From assembly GCA_033856175.1 (NCBI GenBank), contig JAWVFK010000031.1:1-64000 (forward strand): a DNA stretch of 64,000 nucleotides, given 5' to 3'. Each line of letters opens with the position of its first letter. Within the stretch, counting starts at the first letter, position 1. The translations under genes were made by a program, and so were the position numbers. Below are positions 16,735-25,025 of the stretch, in pieces. The notes beneath the pieces were generated by a model. It saw only the letters and a program-made list of their open reading frames with translations, was not told the DNA's origin and ran no database searches. Origin of the DNA: JAWVFK01 sp033856175 (GTDB lineage Bacteria; Actinomycetota; Thermoleophilia; Solirubrobacterales; 70-9).

Positions 16735-18287
16735 GCGTCGACCCGATCACGCTCCAGGTCCTCGCCGGCGGCCTGCGCTCGGCCTGCGATGAGATGGGGG
16801 CGACGCTGATCCGCGCCGCGCACTCGGCCAACATCAAGGAGCGGCGCGATTGCTCGACCGCGCTCTTCGACGCCGGCGGCGAGATGGTGATGCAGGCCGA
16901 GCACATTCCGGTGCACCTCGGCTCGATGCCCGCGGCCGTCGCCGCGGTGATCGAGGAGGAGCAGCGGCCGGGCGAGACCTGGATCCTCAACGACCCCTTC
17001 CGCGGCGGCACGCACCTGCCCGACATCACGCTGATCTCGCCCGTCTTCATTGGTACTGGCGCCGGCGCCGGCGCGACGCCGCGACTCCTCGGCTTCGCCG
17101 CCAGCCGCGCCCACCACGCCGATGTCGGCGGCCCGACGCCGGGGGCGATGCCGGCGCGCTCGCGGACCCTCGCCGAGGAGGGCATCGTCATCGAGCCGGC
17201 ACGGATCGACGACGCCGGCCTCGTCGCGCTCGCCGAGCGGATGCGCAACCCGCGCCAGCGCCTCGCCGACCTGCGCGCCCAGCGGGCCGCCAACCTGACC
17301 GGCGAGCGGCGGCTGATCGAGCTCTCCGAGCGCCACGGTGTCGAAGCGCTCGAGCTCGGGATGGCGGCGGTCCTCGACTACGCCGAGCGCCGTACGCGCG
17401 CGGCTCTCGCGCTGCTTCCCGACGGCGTCTACGAGGCTCGTGACGTCCTCGAGGACGACATCGGCGCTGGCGCTGGCGGCGACATCGAGCTGCGGGTCGC
17501 AGCGACACTGGCCGGCGACCGCCTGCGGCTCGACTTCGGCGGCACCGCGCCCCAGCACGACGGCAACCTCAACTGCCCGCTGCCGGTGACCAGGTCGGCG
17601 GCGTTCTTCGCGGTACGGGCGCTGACCGACCCCGATGCCCCTGCCTGCGCCGGCGCCTATCGCCCGATCGAGGTGCTCGCCCCGGAGGGGTGCCTGCTCA
17701 ACGCCCGCTCGCCGGCCGCCGTCGCCGCCGGCAACGTCGAGACCTCGAGCCGGGTCGCCGACCTCGTCATCGACGCCCTCGCCGGGGCGATGCCAGCGCC
17801 CGCCCAGGGCCAGGGGACGATGAACAACCTCACGCTGGCGGCCACCGCGGGCGCCGGCTTCACCTACTACGAGACGATCGGCGGCGGCCAGGGAGCCTGC
17901 CCGGACGCCCCTGGGCCGAGCGCCGTCCACGTGACGATGTCGAACACCCTCAACACGCCGATCGAGGCGCTCGAGGCCGAGCTCCCCGTCCGCGTCACCG
18001 AGCTCTCGCTGCGACGCGGCTCGGGCGGCGACGGCGCCCACCGCGGCGGCGACGGCGTCGTCCGCGAGATCGAGGCGCTCGCGCCGATGCGCTTCACGCT
18101 GCTCAGCGAGCGCCGCCGCCACGCCCCCCGAGGCCGCGACGGCGGCGGCGACGGGGCCGTCGGCCGCAACTTCCTCAACGGCGATCCGCTGCCGTCGAAG
18201 TGCGAGGGAGAGCTCAGCAGCGGCGACGTCCTGCGGATCGAGACACCGGGCGGCGGCGGCTACGGCGCGGCGCCGCAGCGGGGATAG
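16731..18287 (+). CDS. hyuB: Hydantoinase/oxoprolinase subunit B
   Basis: This 518-residue partner of HyuA opens with VDPITLQVLAGGLRSACDEMG, the usual HyuB start, followed by AHSANIKERRDCSTALFD and the metal-site region LNDPFRGGTHLPD, ASRAHHADVGG. Later GNLNCPLPVTRSA and ETIGGGQGA match the family. Length is typical. Translation is coupled to hyuA through an ATGA overlap. Confidence 0.92.
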   Translation: MSVDPITLQVLAGGLRSACDEMGATLIRAAHSANIKERRDCSTALFDAGGEMVMQAEHIPVHLGSMPAAVAAVIEEEQRPGETWILNDPFRGGTHLPDITLISPVFIGTGAGAGATPRLLGFAASRAHHADVGGPTPGAMPARSRTLAEEGIVIEPARIDDAGLVALAERMRNPRQRLADLRAQRAANLTGERRLIELSERHGVEALELGMAAVLDYAERRTRAALALLPDGVYEARDVLEDDIGAGAGGDIELRVAATLAGDRLRLDFGGTAPQHDGNLNCPLPVTRSAAFFAVRALTDPDAPACAGAYRPIEVLAPEGCLLNARSPAAVAAGNVETSSRVADLVIDALAGAMPAPAQGQGTMNNLTLAATAGAGFTYYETIGGGQGACPDAPGPSAVHVTMSNTLNTPIEALEAELPVRVTELSLRRGSGGDGAHRGGDGVVREIEALAPMRFTLLSERRRHAPRGRDGGGDGAVGRNFLNGDPLPSKCEGELSSGDVLRIETPGGGGYGAAPQRG

Positions 18288-18306
18288 CCGCAACGGGGTC
18301 GCGCTA

Positions 18307-18312
18307 TAGGCT
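18307..18312 (+). promoter_or_regulatory. -10 box TAGGCT (with TATA two bases earlier)
   Basis: The stretch CTATAGGCT lies 9 nt before GTG 18322. It offers TATAGG or TAGGCT as -10. The leader would be a few nucleotides at most. Confidence 0.45.
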
Positions 18313-18321
18313 GCCCGGCTC

Positions 18322-19116
18322 GTGCCCAAGCGAATCGCAGCCAACGGCATAGAGCTGGCCTACGAGGACACCGGCGACAGCGGGCCGGCGGTCGTCTTCG
18401 TCCACGGCCTCGGCGGCTCGACGCGAGCCTGGGACGCGCAGCTGTTCGCCTGCGAGGACCGCTTCCGCGGCATCGCCTACGACCAGCGCGGCCACGGCGC
18501 CAGCGAGAAGCCAAAGGGCCCGTACTCGATCGAGCAGTGGAGCGCCGACCTGATCGGACTGCTCGACGGGCTCGGGATCGGCGAGGCGGCGATCGTCGGC
18601 CACTCGGTCGGCTGCATGGTCGCCGTCGAGGCCGCCGCCGAGCTCGGCGAGCGGGTATGGGCGCTGGCGCTCTGCGGCGGCACCCCGAGCTGGAGCGCCG
18701 AAGGCCAGCAGGCCCTGACCGAGCGCGCCGAGCTGGCGCGCGCCGGCAAGATGGCCGAGATCGCCGAGACGGTCACCACCAGTGGCCTCAGCGAGCGCTG
18801 CCGCCAGGACCGTGCCGACATCCAGCGGCGGATGCGCGAGCTGATCGAGGCCAACGACGCCAAGGCATACGCCGAGGCGGCGACGGCCACCGCGGCCGGG
18901 TCGATGGACGGGCTCGAGCGAATCGAGTCCCCGGTTCTCAGCTTCAGTGGCAGCGAGGACCCGGTGACGCCGCCCCGGGAGGCAGCGGCGATCGCGGCGC
19001 GATGCCAGCGGGGCGAGGCCGAGGTGATTCCCGGCGCAGCGCACTGGTGCATGCTGGAGAACCCGGAGGCCTTCAACCGGCTCGTCTTCGGCTTCCTCGA
19101 GCGCAAGGCGCCGTAG
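18322..19116 (+). CDS. Alpha/beta-fold hydrolase
   Basis: This 264-residue single-domain hydrolase has the complete triad: VFVHGLGGSTRAW (oxyanion region), GHSVG (nucleophile S95), SGSEDPVTPP (acid) and GAAHWCMLENP (His). The pattern is closest to 3-oxoadipate enol-lactonase/proline iminopeptidase-like esterases (DQRGHGASEKP). The cytosolic substrate is unknown. It may help downstream of hyuAB, but it has its own promoter. Confidence 0.88.
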   Translation: MPKRIAANGIELAYEDTGDSGPAVVFVHGLGGSTRAWDAQLFACEDRFRGIAYDQRGHGASEKPKGPYSIEQWSADLIGLLDGLGIGEAAIVGHSVGCMVAVEAAAELGERVWALALCGGTPSWSAEGQQALTERAELARAGKMAEIAETVTTSGLSERCRQDRADIQRRMRELIEANDAKAYAEAATATAAGSMDGLERIESPVLSFSGSEDPVTPPREAAAIAARCQRGEAEVIPGAAHWCMLENPEAFNRLVFGFLERKAP

Positions 19117-19158
19117 GCGACTGATCCCACGCCCGTTCTTGCAACATCGGGCACAAGT

Positions 19159-19187
19159 TTGGCGATCCCGGCTTTCTCGTCTAACAT
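19159..19187 (+). promoter_or_regulatory. Sigma-70-type promoter for the DUF1802 gene
   Basis: TTGGCG (19159-19164) and TAACAT (19182-19187) are separated by exactly 17 nt. This predicts a leader of about 80 nt before the ATG at 19275. Confidence 0.5.
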
Positions 19188-19274
19188 GCCCGCCCTCGGA
19201 TCGGATCGACCGTCCGGCACCCCGTACCGGCTCGAACCGACCTCTTCCAGGACTAACCCGCTCTCGACTTCCAA

Positions 19275-19907
19275 ATGCCGATTGCTTTCAAAGAATGGGC
19301 CCTGACGGTCCGTGCGCTCGCCGAGGGTGAGCAGCTCGTCACGCTCCGCAAGGGCGGCATCCGCGAGGAGGGCAAGCACTTCGAGCTCGAGCACGACCGC
19401 TTCTTCCTCTACCCGACCTTCGACCACCAGCGCAACGACCTCGTCCGCGAGTCGCACCATCCGGAGCTGCGCCGCGCGCTCGAGGAGGGCGTCTGGCCCG
19501 ACGAGGAGCCGCCGCCGCGGGCTCTGCTGCAGGACGGTGGCATCCCCCAGCCCGACCGCGTCCGCATCCGCGCCTGGGCCGAGGTCGCCGACCACTTCAC
19601 CGTCAACGAGCAGCGCATCGTCGACGGGCTCTCCCCCTTCTACATCTGGACGACCGACTACGCCCAGAAGCGCCTGCAGTGGAAGCGCCGCCACCCGCTC
19701 CACGTCCTGCTGCTGCGGGTCCACCGCATTCCCCGCCCCGTGACCGTCCGCGTCAGGGACGAGTACCACGGCTGCCGCTCCTGGGTCGAGATCGACCGCG
19801 AGCTGCCCTTCGAGGGCACGCCGGTGATGGCCGACGACGAGTTCGACCGCGCCGCCGCGACGATTCGCGAGATCGCCTCGGCCGAGGCCGAGCCGGTCCC
19901 CGCCTAG
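19275..19907 (+). CDS. DUF1802 family protein
   Basis: This 210-residue cytosolic protein matches the DUF1802 pattern: FKEWALTVRALAEGEQLVTLRKGGIREEG at the start (positions 5-33), then FELEHDRFFLYPTFDHQ, and in the middle IRAWAEVADHF and LSPFYIWTTDY. The biochemical function of the family is unknown to me. The gene stands alone. Confidence 0.85.
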   Translation: MPIAFKEWALTVRALAEGEQLVTLRKGGIREEGKHFELEHDRFFLYPTFDHQRNDLVRESHHPELRRALEEGVWPDEEPPPRALLQDGGIPQPDRVRIRAWAEVADHFTVNEQRIVDGLSPFYIWTTDYAQKRLQWKRRHPLHVLLLRVHRIPRPVTVRVRDEYHGCRSWVEIDRELPFEGTPVMADDEFDRAAATIREIASAEAEPVPA

Positions 19908-19971
19908 CTCCGCCCGCCCGGCCCTCCCTGAGATCCGTCCGGCCGCCGCCTGACCGCCGCCCTTTCGGCGC

Positions 19972-19977
19972 TAGACT
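19972..19977 (+). promoter_or_regulatory. -10 box TAGACT of the acylase gene
   Basis: TAGACT lies 27 nt before GTG 20005. The short leader carries an AGGGG Shine-Dalgarno sequence 7 nt before the start. Confidence 0.45.
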
Positions 19978-20004
19978 CAGATTGCCCATGGCAGGGGCAG
20001 CTCA

Positions 20005-22725
20005 GTGCGTGCATCGACCAAGACCTTCCAGTTAGTTGCCGTAGTCGCGGCGGCGTTTGCGGTGCCCCTGGCGGGTAGCGCATCGGCCGCCAGCCCGGCC
20101 CCCTACCGCCATCACGACGGCCACGGCTTCCGCGATGTCCTGCCCCCAGGGACCAACGGCTTCGTCAACGGCCCGCAGCTGCTGCAGTTCAGGGTGGACG
20201 GCACCCGGCCCCCCCATAACAACGACCAGTACGCGAAGTACCGCGACCTCGCCTACGCCGCGCCGACGCTCAACTCCAAGAGCCTGACGCGCTACTTCAA
20301 GGACTCGAGCTTCGGCGTGCGGCCGGCCAACGTCGGCCGCACCTACAGCCCCTGCCAGGGCGTGACCATCGTCCGCGACACCGCCTACGGCGTCCCCCAC
20401 ATCTACGGCGCCACTCGGGCCGCGGCGATGTGCGGGATCGGCTACGCCACGGCCGAGGACCGGCTCTTCTTCATCGACGTCCTGCGCCACGCCGGCCGCG
20501 CCGACCTCTCGACCTTCGCCGGGGGGGCCAACAGGAGCATGGACGAGGAGACCTGGGCGGACACCCCCTACACCGAGAAGGACCTCCAGCGCCAGGTGAA
20601 CTACGCACCGCCCGGCCACGTCGCCGACGCCAATCTGCTGCGCACCGACATCGTCAACTACGACCGCGGCATCAACCAGTACATCGCCGAGGCGCGCCTC
20701 GACCCGAGCAAGATGCCCGGTGAGTACGCGGCTGTGCTGCAGGTCTCGGGCCCGGCCGACTTCAAGCCGACCGACTCGATCGCGATCGCCGCGCTGGTCG
20801 GTGGCATCTTCGGCAAGGGCGGCGGTGGCGAGCTCGGCTCGGCGAACGTCCTGCGCAAGGCGCAGACGCGCTTTGGCCGCCGCGGCGGCAGGGCGATCTG
20901 GCGCGACTTCCGCACGGCCAACGACCCCGAGGCGCCGACCACCGTCCACCATCGCCGCTTCCCCTACGAGCGGCCGCCCCGCCATCGCCGCGGTACGGCG
21001 GTGCCCGACGCAGCCTCGCTGAAGCCCTCCGACGTCGTCGCCTCCTCGAGCGGCGTGCCGGCGCCGGTGACCACGGCCGGCGGCCTGCTCGGTGGCGCTT
21101 TTCCGAGCGCCGCCTCGAACGCCCTGCTGATCTCGGCACGCGAGTCGGCGACCGGACGGCCGATCGCCGTAATGGGCCCGCAGGTGGCCTACTTCTCGCC
21201 GCAGATCCTGATGGAGCAGGACGTCCACGCGCCGACGATCGACGCTCGCGGCGCCGCCTTCCCGGGAGTGAACCTCTACGTCGAGCTCGGCCACGGGCGC
21301 GACTACGCCTGGAGCGCGACCTCGGCCGGCCAGGACATCGTCGACACCTTCGCGCTGCCGCTCTGCAACACCAACGGCTCGAAGCCCGCGCTCAGTGCCG
21401 ACCATTACGCCTTCCGCGGCAAGTGCCTGCCGTTCGAGGTCCTGACCAAGAACATTTCCTGGACCCCCAACCCCGGCGACCAGACGCAGCAGGGCAGTGA
21501 GACGCTGCGCACGCTGCGCTCGAAGATGGGCATCGTCGTCGCCCGCGGCAGGGTCCGCGGCAAGCCGGTGGCCTACACCAAGCTGCGCACGACCTATTTC
21601 CACGAGGTCGACTCGGCCGTCGGCTTCTCCAAGCTCAACGACCCGAGCAAGGTGCGGGGACCGCACGACTTCCAGCGCGCCACCCACGACATCTCCTACA
21701 CCTTCAACTGGTTCTACGCCGACAACCGCCACATCGCCTACTTCAACTCCGGCGCGAACCCGGTTCGCGATCCTCGCGCCGACACCGACCTGCCGGTCTT
21801 TGGCCGCTATGCCTGGCGGGACTACCACCCCAACGCCCTGACCCAGCAGCGCATCCCCGAGAAGCTGACGGCCTTCGGCCGCCATCCGCAGGCGGTCGAC
21901 CAGAACTACCTCTCCTCCTGGAACAACAAGCAGGCGCCCGGCTATCGCGCCGCCGACGGCAACTTCGGCTACGGGTCGATCTTCCGCGTCGACTCGCTCG
22001 ATCGCCGCATCGAGTCCGGCATCCGCGGCCCACGCAAGATGAGCCTGCCCGAGCTCGCCCGGGCGATGGAGGAGGCGGGGACGGTCGACATGCGCGCCCG
22101 CGAGCTGCTGCCGTCCCTGCTCGAGGTGATTCGCACGAGGCCGATCGCCCAACCGGCGGTGCGGACCGCGGTCGCCAAGCTGCGCGCCTGGCTGGCCGAC
22201 GGCGCCCACCGGATCGACCGCAACAAGAACGGGACCTACGAGCACACCCGGGCGATCCAGATCATGGACTCGTGGTTCCCGCAGCTGCTGGAAGCCGAGT
22301 TCCGCCCGACGCTCGGTCAAAAGCTCTTCGACACGATTCGCTCGGTGATCAGCTTCGACGACGCGCCCGGAGGCGTCCACAACGGCACCGCCCACGTCGG
22401 CTCCGCCTACGACGGCGGCTGGTACCACTACGTCCACAAGGACCTGCGGACGCTGCTCGACCCGGCGAGCGTGCGCGGGCGCTACTCACGCATCTACTGC
22501 GGCGGCGGCGACCTCGGCCGCTGCCGGGCCCGGCTGCTCGCCGCCCTCGCCCGCTCGCTCGACGACAACCCCTATGGCGACAACGCCGGCTGCGGCGTCG
22601 GCGACGACCAGATGTGCAACGACGCCGTCAAGTTCCGCGCCGTCGGCGGCGTCACCCAGCCCGACATGCCCTGGATCAACCGGCCGACCTATCAGCAGGC
22701 GGTCTCGATCCAGCACCACCGCTAA
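20005..22725 (+). CDS. Secreted penicillin acylase (S45, Ntn-hydrolase) family protein
   Basis: This 906-residue protein begins with a Sec signal peptide (hydrophobic VAVVAAAFAVPLAG, cleavage after SASA). The A-chain part has GVTIVRDTAYGVPHIYG and GYATAEDRLFFIDVLRH. Autoproteolysis would expose the nucleophile S371 of SNALLIS, the counterpart of the SN start of penicillin G acylase beta chains. PIAVMGPQVAYFSP and the Asn/Arg region further on agree with this. Such enzymes hydrolyse acyl amides: beta-lactams, acyl-homoserine lactones or lipopeptides. The substrate cannot be assigned. The GTG start is backed by an upstream AGGGG. Confidence 0.88.
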   Translation: MRASTKTFQLVAVVAAAFAVPLAGSASAASPAPYRHHDGHGFRDVLPPGTNGFVNGPQLLQFRVDGTRPPHNNDQYAKYRDLAYAAPTLNSKSLTRYFKDSSFGVRPANVGRTYSPCQGVTIVRDTAYGVPHIYGATRAAAMCGIGYATAEDRLFFIDVLRHAGRADLSTFAGGANRSMDEETWADTPYTEKDLQRQVNYAPPGHVADANLLRTDIVNYDRGINQYIAEARLDPSKMPGEYAAVLQVSGPADFKPTDSIAIAALVGGIFGKGGGGELGSANVLRKAQTRFGRRGGRAIWRDFRTANDPEAPTTVHHRRFPYERPPRHRRGTAVPDAASLKPSDVVASSSGVPAPVTTAGGLLGGAFPSAASNALLISARESATGRPIAVMGPQVAYFSPQILMEQDVHAPTIDARGAAFPGVNLYVELGHGRDYAWSATSAGQDIVDTFALPLCNTNGSKPALSADHYAFRGKCLPFEVLTKNISWTPNPGDQTQQGSETLRTLRSKMGIVVARGRVRGKPVAYTKLRTTYFHEVDSAVGFSKLNDPSKVRGPHDFQRATHDISYTFNWFYADNRHIAYFNSGANPVRDPRADTDLPVFGRYAWRDYHPNALTQQRIPEKLTAFGRHPQAVDQNYLSSWNNKQAPGYRAADGNFGYGSIFRVDSLDRRIESGIRGPRKMSLPELARAMEEAGTVDMRARELLPSLLEVIRTRPIAQPAVRTAVAKLRAWLADGAHRIDRNKNGTYEHTRAIQIMDSWFPQLLEAEFRPTLGQKLFDTIRSVISFDDAPGGVHNGTAHVGSAYDGGWYHYVHKDLRTLLDPASVRGRYSRIYCGGGDLGRCRARLLAALARSLDDNPYGDNAGCGVGDDQMCNDAVKFRAVGGVTQPDMPWINRPTYQQAVSIQHHR

Positions 22726-22754
22726 GCGCCAGCGCCGCCGAATCCGCGGGGTCG

Positions 22755-22771
22755 CTGACGCCGGGCGTCAG
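22755..22771. promoter_or_regulatory. Inverted repeat directly upstream of a -10 box
   Basis: CTGACGC-CGG-GCGTCAG forms a 7-bp hairpin or a 17-bp dyad that ends at the base before the TAGGCT -10 box of the next gene. It could terminate the acylase transcript or be an operator in the promoter spacer. Confidence 0.4.
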
Positions 22772-22777
22772 TAGGCT
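22772..22777 (+). promoter_or_regulatory. Leaderless -10 box (TAGGCT)
   Basis: TAGGCT is followed by exactly 6 nt and the ATG at 22784, with no Shine-Dalgarno sequence. Confidence 0.5.
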
Positions 22778-22783
22778 CGGCCG

Positions 22784-23530
22784 ATGCCCTGGGTCGAGAC
22801 CGAGTCGATCAGCTTCACCGCCCGTCACGACGACGCCGACACGCCGACGGCGCAGCGGACCCTCGACCGCCTCGAGGACCTGCGGCTGCGGCTCGAGGAC
22901 CGCTTCGACGTCGTCCCCGGCCAGATCAGCGTCATCCTTCACACGAGCCCAGCCTGGCTGTCGCTGGCCCACCCCTATCTGCCGGCCGTACGCTGGTCGG
23001 CCGCCCCGGCCGGGCGGCGCTATCTCGCCGGCTGGCCGATGGCAACCGAGCTCCACGTCCTCAACGACGCCTGGATCGAGCGCCGCGCCGCCGGCGAGGA
23101 CTCGCTTGCCGCCCTGCAGGGGACAGCCGAGCGGCTCTACGCGCAGTTGGTCGTCGCCGCCAACAACGCCCAGCTGCCGCCCTCGTGGACGCCGCGGCGC
23201 TTCGGCCGCTACATGCGCTGGTCGTGGCTGATCGAGGGGGCCGGCCAGTACTTCGCCCGCCAGGTGCCGCTCTACCGAGCGGCGGTGATCACGCGCCTGC
23301 GCCAGGGGGGCGAGCCAAGCTTTCCGCCCGACCGTCGCGACGCCGTGCTCCTGGGCGGCACCGTCTTCGACCTGCTCGAGCGCGAGGCCGGGCCGGAGGC
23401 CTGCGAGCGCCTCGTCGGGCGGCTGCGCAAGGACGGCCCGCGGGGCAACATCGAGTTCGCCTTCGGCGCCGACTTCGAGTCCGTCGAGCGAGCCTGGCGC
23501 GAGCACCTCGCCCAGGGAGTCAGCCAGTGA
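22784..23530 (+). CDS. Gluzincin-like protein lacking the zinc motif
   Basis: This 248-residue protein has no signal peptide. It contains RWSWLIEGAGQYFARQ (residues 145-160), which resembles the WLxEGxAxYF helix carrying the third zinc ligand of gluzincin peptidases. The region where HExxH should stand reads TAERLYAQL (A115, E116, Y119), so both histidines are missing. The N-terminal part (FTARHDDAD, then VVPGQISVILH) resembles the domain preceding such peptidase folds. I infer a catalytically dead or repurposed metallopeptidase fold. Its end overlaps the convergent mec gene by 11 nt. Confidence 0.6.
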   Translation: MPWVETESISFTARHDDADTPTAQRTLDRLEDLRLRLEDRFDVVPGQISVILHTSPAWLSLAHPYLPAVRWSAAPAGRRYLAGWPMATELHVLNDAWIERRAAGEDSLAALQGTAERLYAQLVVAANNAQLPPSWTPRRFGRYMRWSWLIEGAGQYFARQVPLYRAAVITRLRQGGEPSFPPDRRDAVLLGGTVFDLLEREAGPEACERLVGRLRKDGPRGNIEFAFGADFESVERAWREHLAQGVSQ

Positions 23531-23936
23531 CGAGGGCGACCTCGTCGACCTTGCCGTCGCGGATGTGGAAGCCGCGCAGCTCCGGCGCCTCGGCGTCGGC
23601 GATCGAGACGATCAGGTAGACCGCATCGGGATAGGAGGCGAGGTTGACGTCGGTCGGCGACGGCACGGCGGCGCTCTTGGTGTGCGAGTGATAGATCGCC
23701 GCCAGCTCCTCCCCCGCGTCGTCGATGGCGCTCATGATCCGGAAGAGGTCCTTGGCGTCGATGTTGTAGCGCAGCGGGCTCGCCTCGGCGTTGGCGGCGC
23801 GGTAGACCGTCCTCGCCTCTCCGTCGACGCCGCCGACCATGCCGCAGCACTCATTCGGGGCATCCTCGCGGGCGTGGGCGACCAGCTCGTCGACGATCTC
23901 GCGGCCGACCCGCAGGCCAGCGCCCCCGGCTACCAC
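23520..23936 (-). CDS. mec: JAMM/M67 metalloprotease, Mec-like CysO-cysteine hydrolase
   Basis: This 138-residue JAB1/MPN+ protease has the complete zinc site: E29 in PNECCGM and H83-S-H85-x7-S93-x2-D96 (HSHTKSAAVPSPTD). In Mycobacterium tuberculosis the homologue Mec cleaves the CysO-cysteine adduct to release cysteine. Here the GTG start overlaps the end of cysM by 7 nt on the same strand, and a CysO-type protein and its activating enzyme lie 4 kb away, which supports the same role. It could also trim the extra C-terminal residue of CysO. Confidence 0.88.
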   Translation of the reverse strand: MVAGGAGLRVGREIVDELVAHAREDAPNECCGMVGGVDGEARTVYRAANAEASPLRYNIDAKDLFRIMSAIDDAGEELAAIYHSHTKSAAVPSPTDVNLASYPDAVYLIVSIADAEAPELRGFHIRDGKVDEVALVTG

Positions 23937-24898
23937 CAGACGGTCGAGTCGAGGTTCTCGATCTCGTCGGGCGAGACGGTGTAGACGCCGGTCGAGAGGT
24001 ACTTCCAGCCGTCGTCGGGGACGATGAAGACGACGTTGCCGCCGTCGAGCTCGGCGCCGATTCGCACGGCCACGGCGGCGATCGCCCCGGCCGAGACGCC
24101 GGCGAAGAGCCCCTCCTCGCGCAGCAGCCGCTGCGTCCAGACGACGGCGTCGTAGTTCGAGACCATGATCTTGCGGTCCAGCAGCGAGAGGTCGATGATC
24201 GGCGGGATGAAGCCGTCGTCGAGCGAGCGCAACCCCTGGACGTCCTCGCCCTGCATCGGCTCGGCGGCGACGATCTTCGTCGCCGGGTCGTTCTCCTTGA
24301 AGCGCCTGCCGACACCCATCAACGTGCCGCCCGTGCCGAGGCCGGCGACGAAGGCGGCGATGCTGTCGAGCTCCTCGAGGATCTCGGGGGCCGTGCCGTT
24401 GTAGTGGGCGAGCGGATTGGCCTCGTTGCCGTACTGGTAGGGCATGAAGTAGGAGTCATCGCCGTCGGCCATCTCGAGCGCCAGCTCGACGGCGCCGTTG
24501 GAGCCCTTGGCGCCCTCCGAGTAGACGATGTCGGCGCCGAACATCTCGAGCAGCTGGGTGCGCTCCTTGGTGACGTTCTCGGGCATCACGACCTTCAGCG
24601 GATAGCCCTTGCGCGAGCAGACCATGCCCAGCGAGATGCCGGTGTTGCCCGAGGTCGGCTCGAGGATCGTCTGCCCCGGCGCGATCCGTCCCTCGGCCTC
24701 GGCGCGCTCGATCATCGACTTGGCGACGCGGTCCTTGACCGAGCCGGTGGGGTTCTTGCCCTCGAGCTTGGCGAAGATGCGGACGCCGGGCTTCGGCGAG
24801 AGCCGCGGCAGCTCGACCAGCGGCGTGTGGCCGATCGACTCGATCACGTTCTCGAAGCGGCCCCCGCAGGGACGGTTGAGCAACGACTCCTCGGCCAT
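23930..24898 (-). CDS. cysM: CysM-type cysteine synthase (probably O-phosphoserine/CysO dependent)
   Basis: This 322-residue PLP enzyme has K55 in NPTGSVKDR, the TSGNTGISL loop and GLGTGGTLMGVG. The C terminus, DDGWKYLSTGVY with an aromatic end (STVWW), resembles M. tuberculosis CysM, as I recall it, rather than CysK. An Arg in GLRSLDDGF stands where CysM uses Arg220 to bind the phosphate of O-phosphoserine. It would transfer sulfur from thiocarboxylated CysO to O-phosphoserine-derived aminoacrylate. The start ATG lies 8 nt after a TACACT box; longer frames upstream have no homology. mec follows with a 7-nt overlap. Confidence 0.9.
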   Translation of the reverse strand: MAEESLLNRPCGGRFENVIESIGHTPLVELPRLSPKPGVRIFAKLEGKNPTGSVKDRVAKSMIERAEAEGRIAPGQTILEPTSGNTGISLGMVCSRKGYPLKVVMPENVTKERTQLLEMFGADIVYSEGAKGSNGAVELALEMADGDDSYFMPYQYGNEANPLAHYNGTAPEILEELDSIAAFVAGLGTGGTLMGVGRRFKENDPATKIVAAEPMQGEDVQGLRSLDDGFIPPIIDLSLLDRKIMVSNYDAVVWTQRLLREEGLFAGVSAGAIAAVAVRIGAELDGGNVVFIVPDDGWKYLSTGVYTVSPDEIENLDSTVWW

Positions 24899-24906
24899 CG
24901 TGCCCA

Positions 24907-24928
24907 AGTGTAGCTTCAAAAAGTGTAG
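24907..24928 (-). promoter_or_regulatory. cysM promoter with shared 15-bp sulfur-gene element
   Basis: On the minus strand two copies of CTACACTT lie 15 bp apart; the nearer gives TACACT 8 nt before the cysM ATG. Between them is TTTTTGAAG. The 15-mer CTACACTTTTTGAAG (24928-24914) recurs with one mismatch upstream of moeZ. It is probably a -10 box overlapped by an operator. Confidence 0.5.
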
Positions 24929-24980
24929 TGACCCCCCTTGCAGCGCCCTGCCGCGGGTGGCGCGCCGGCCGCACCAGGGA

Positions 24981-24986
24981 TAAGGT
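24981..24986 (+). promoter_or_regulatory. -10 box TAAGGT of the ABC transporter operon
   Basis: TAAGGT lies 40 nt upstream of the binding-protein ATG. The leader carries a GGAGGAGA Shine-Dalgarno sequence. The -35 is not convincing. The cysM promoter is only about 55 bp away on the other strand. Confidence 0.35.
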
Positions 24987-25025
24987 CCGGCGGGTCCGAC
25001 CATTCGAGCGGAGGAGACGGATTCG

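Noticed and set aside
20032..22437. 801-codon frame antisense to the acylase
   Set aside because: It is low-complexity Gly/Val/Arg/Asp translation, typical of antisense frames in GC-rich DNA. The opposite strand encodes a clear secreted acylase.
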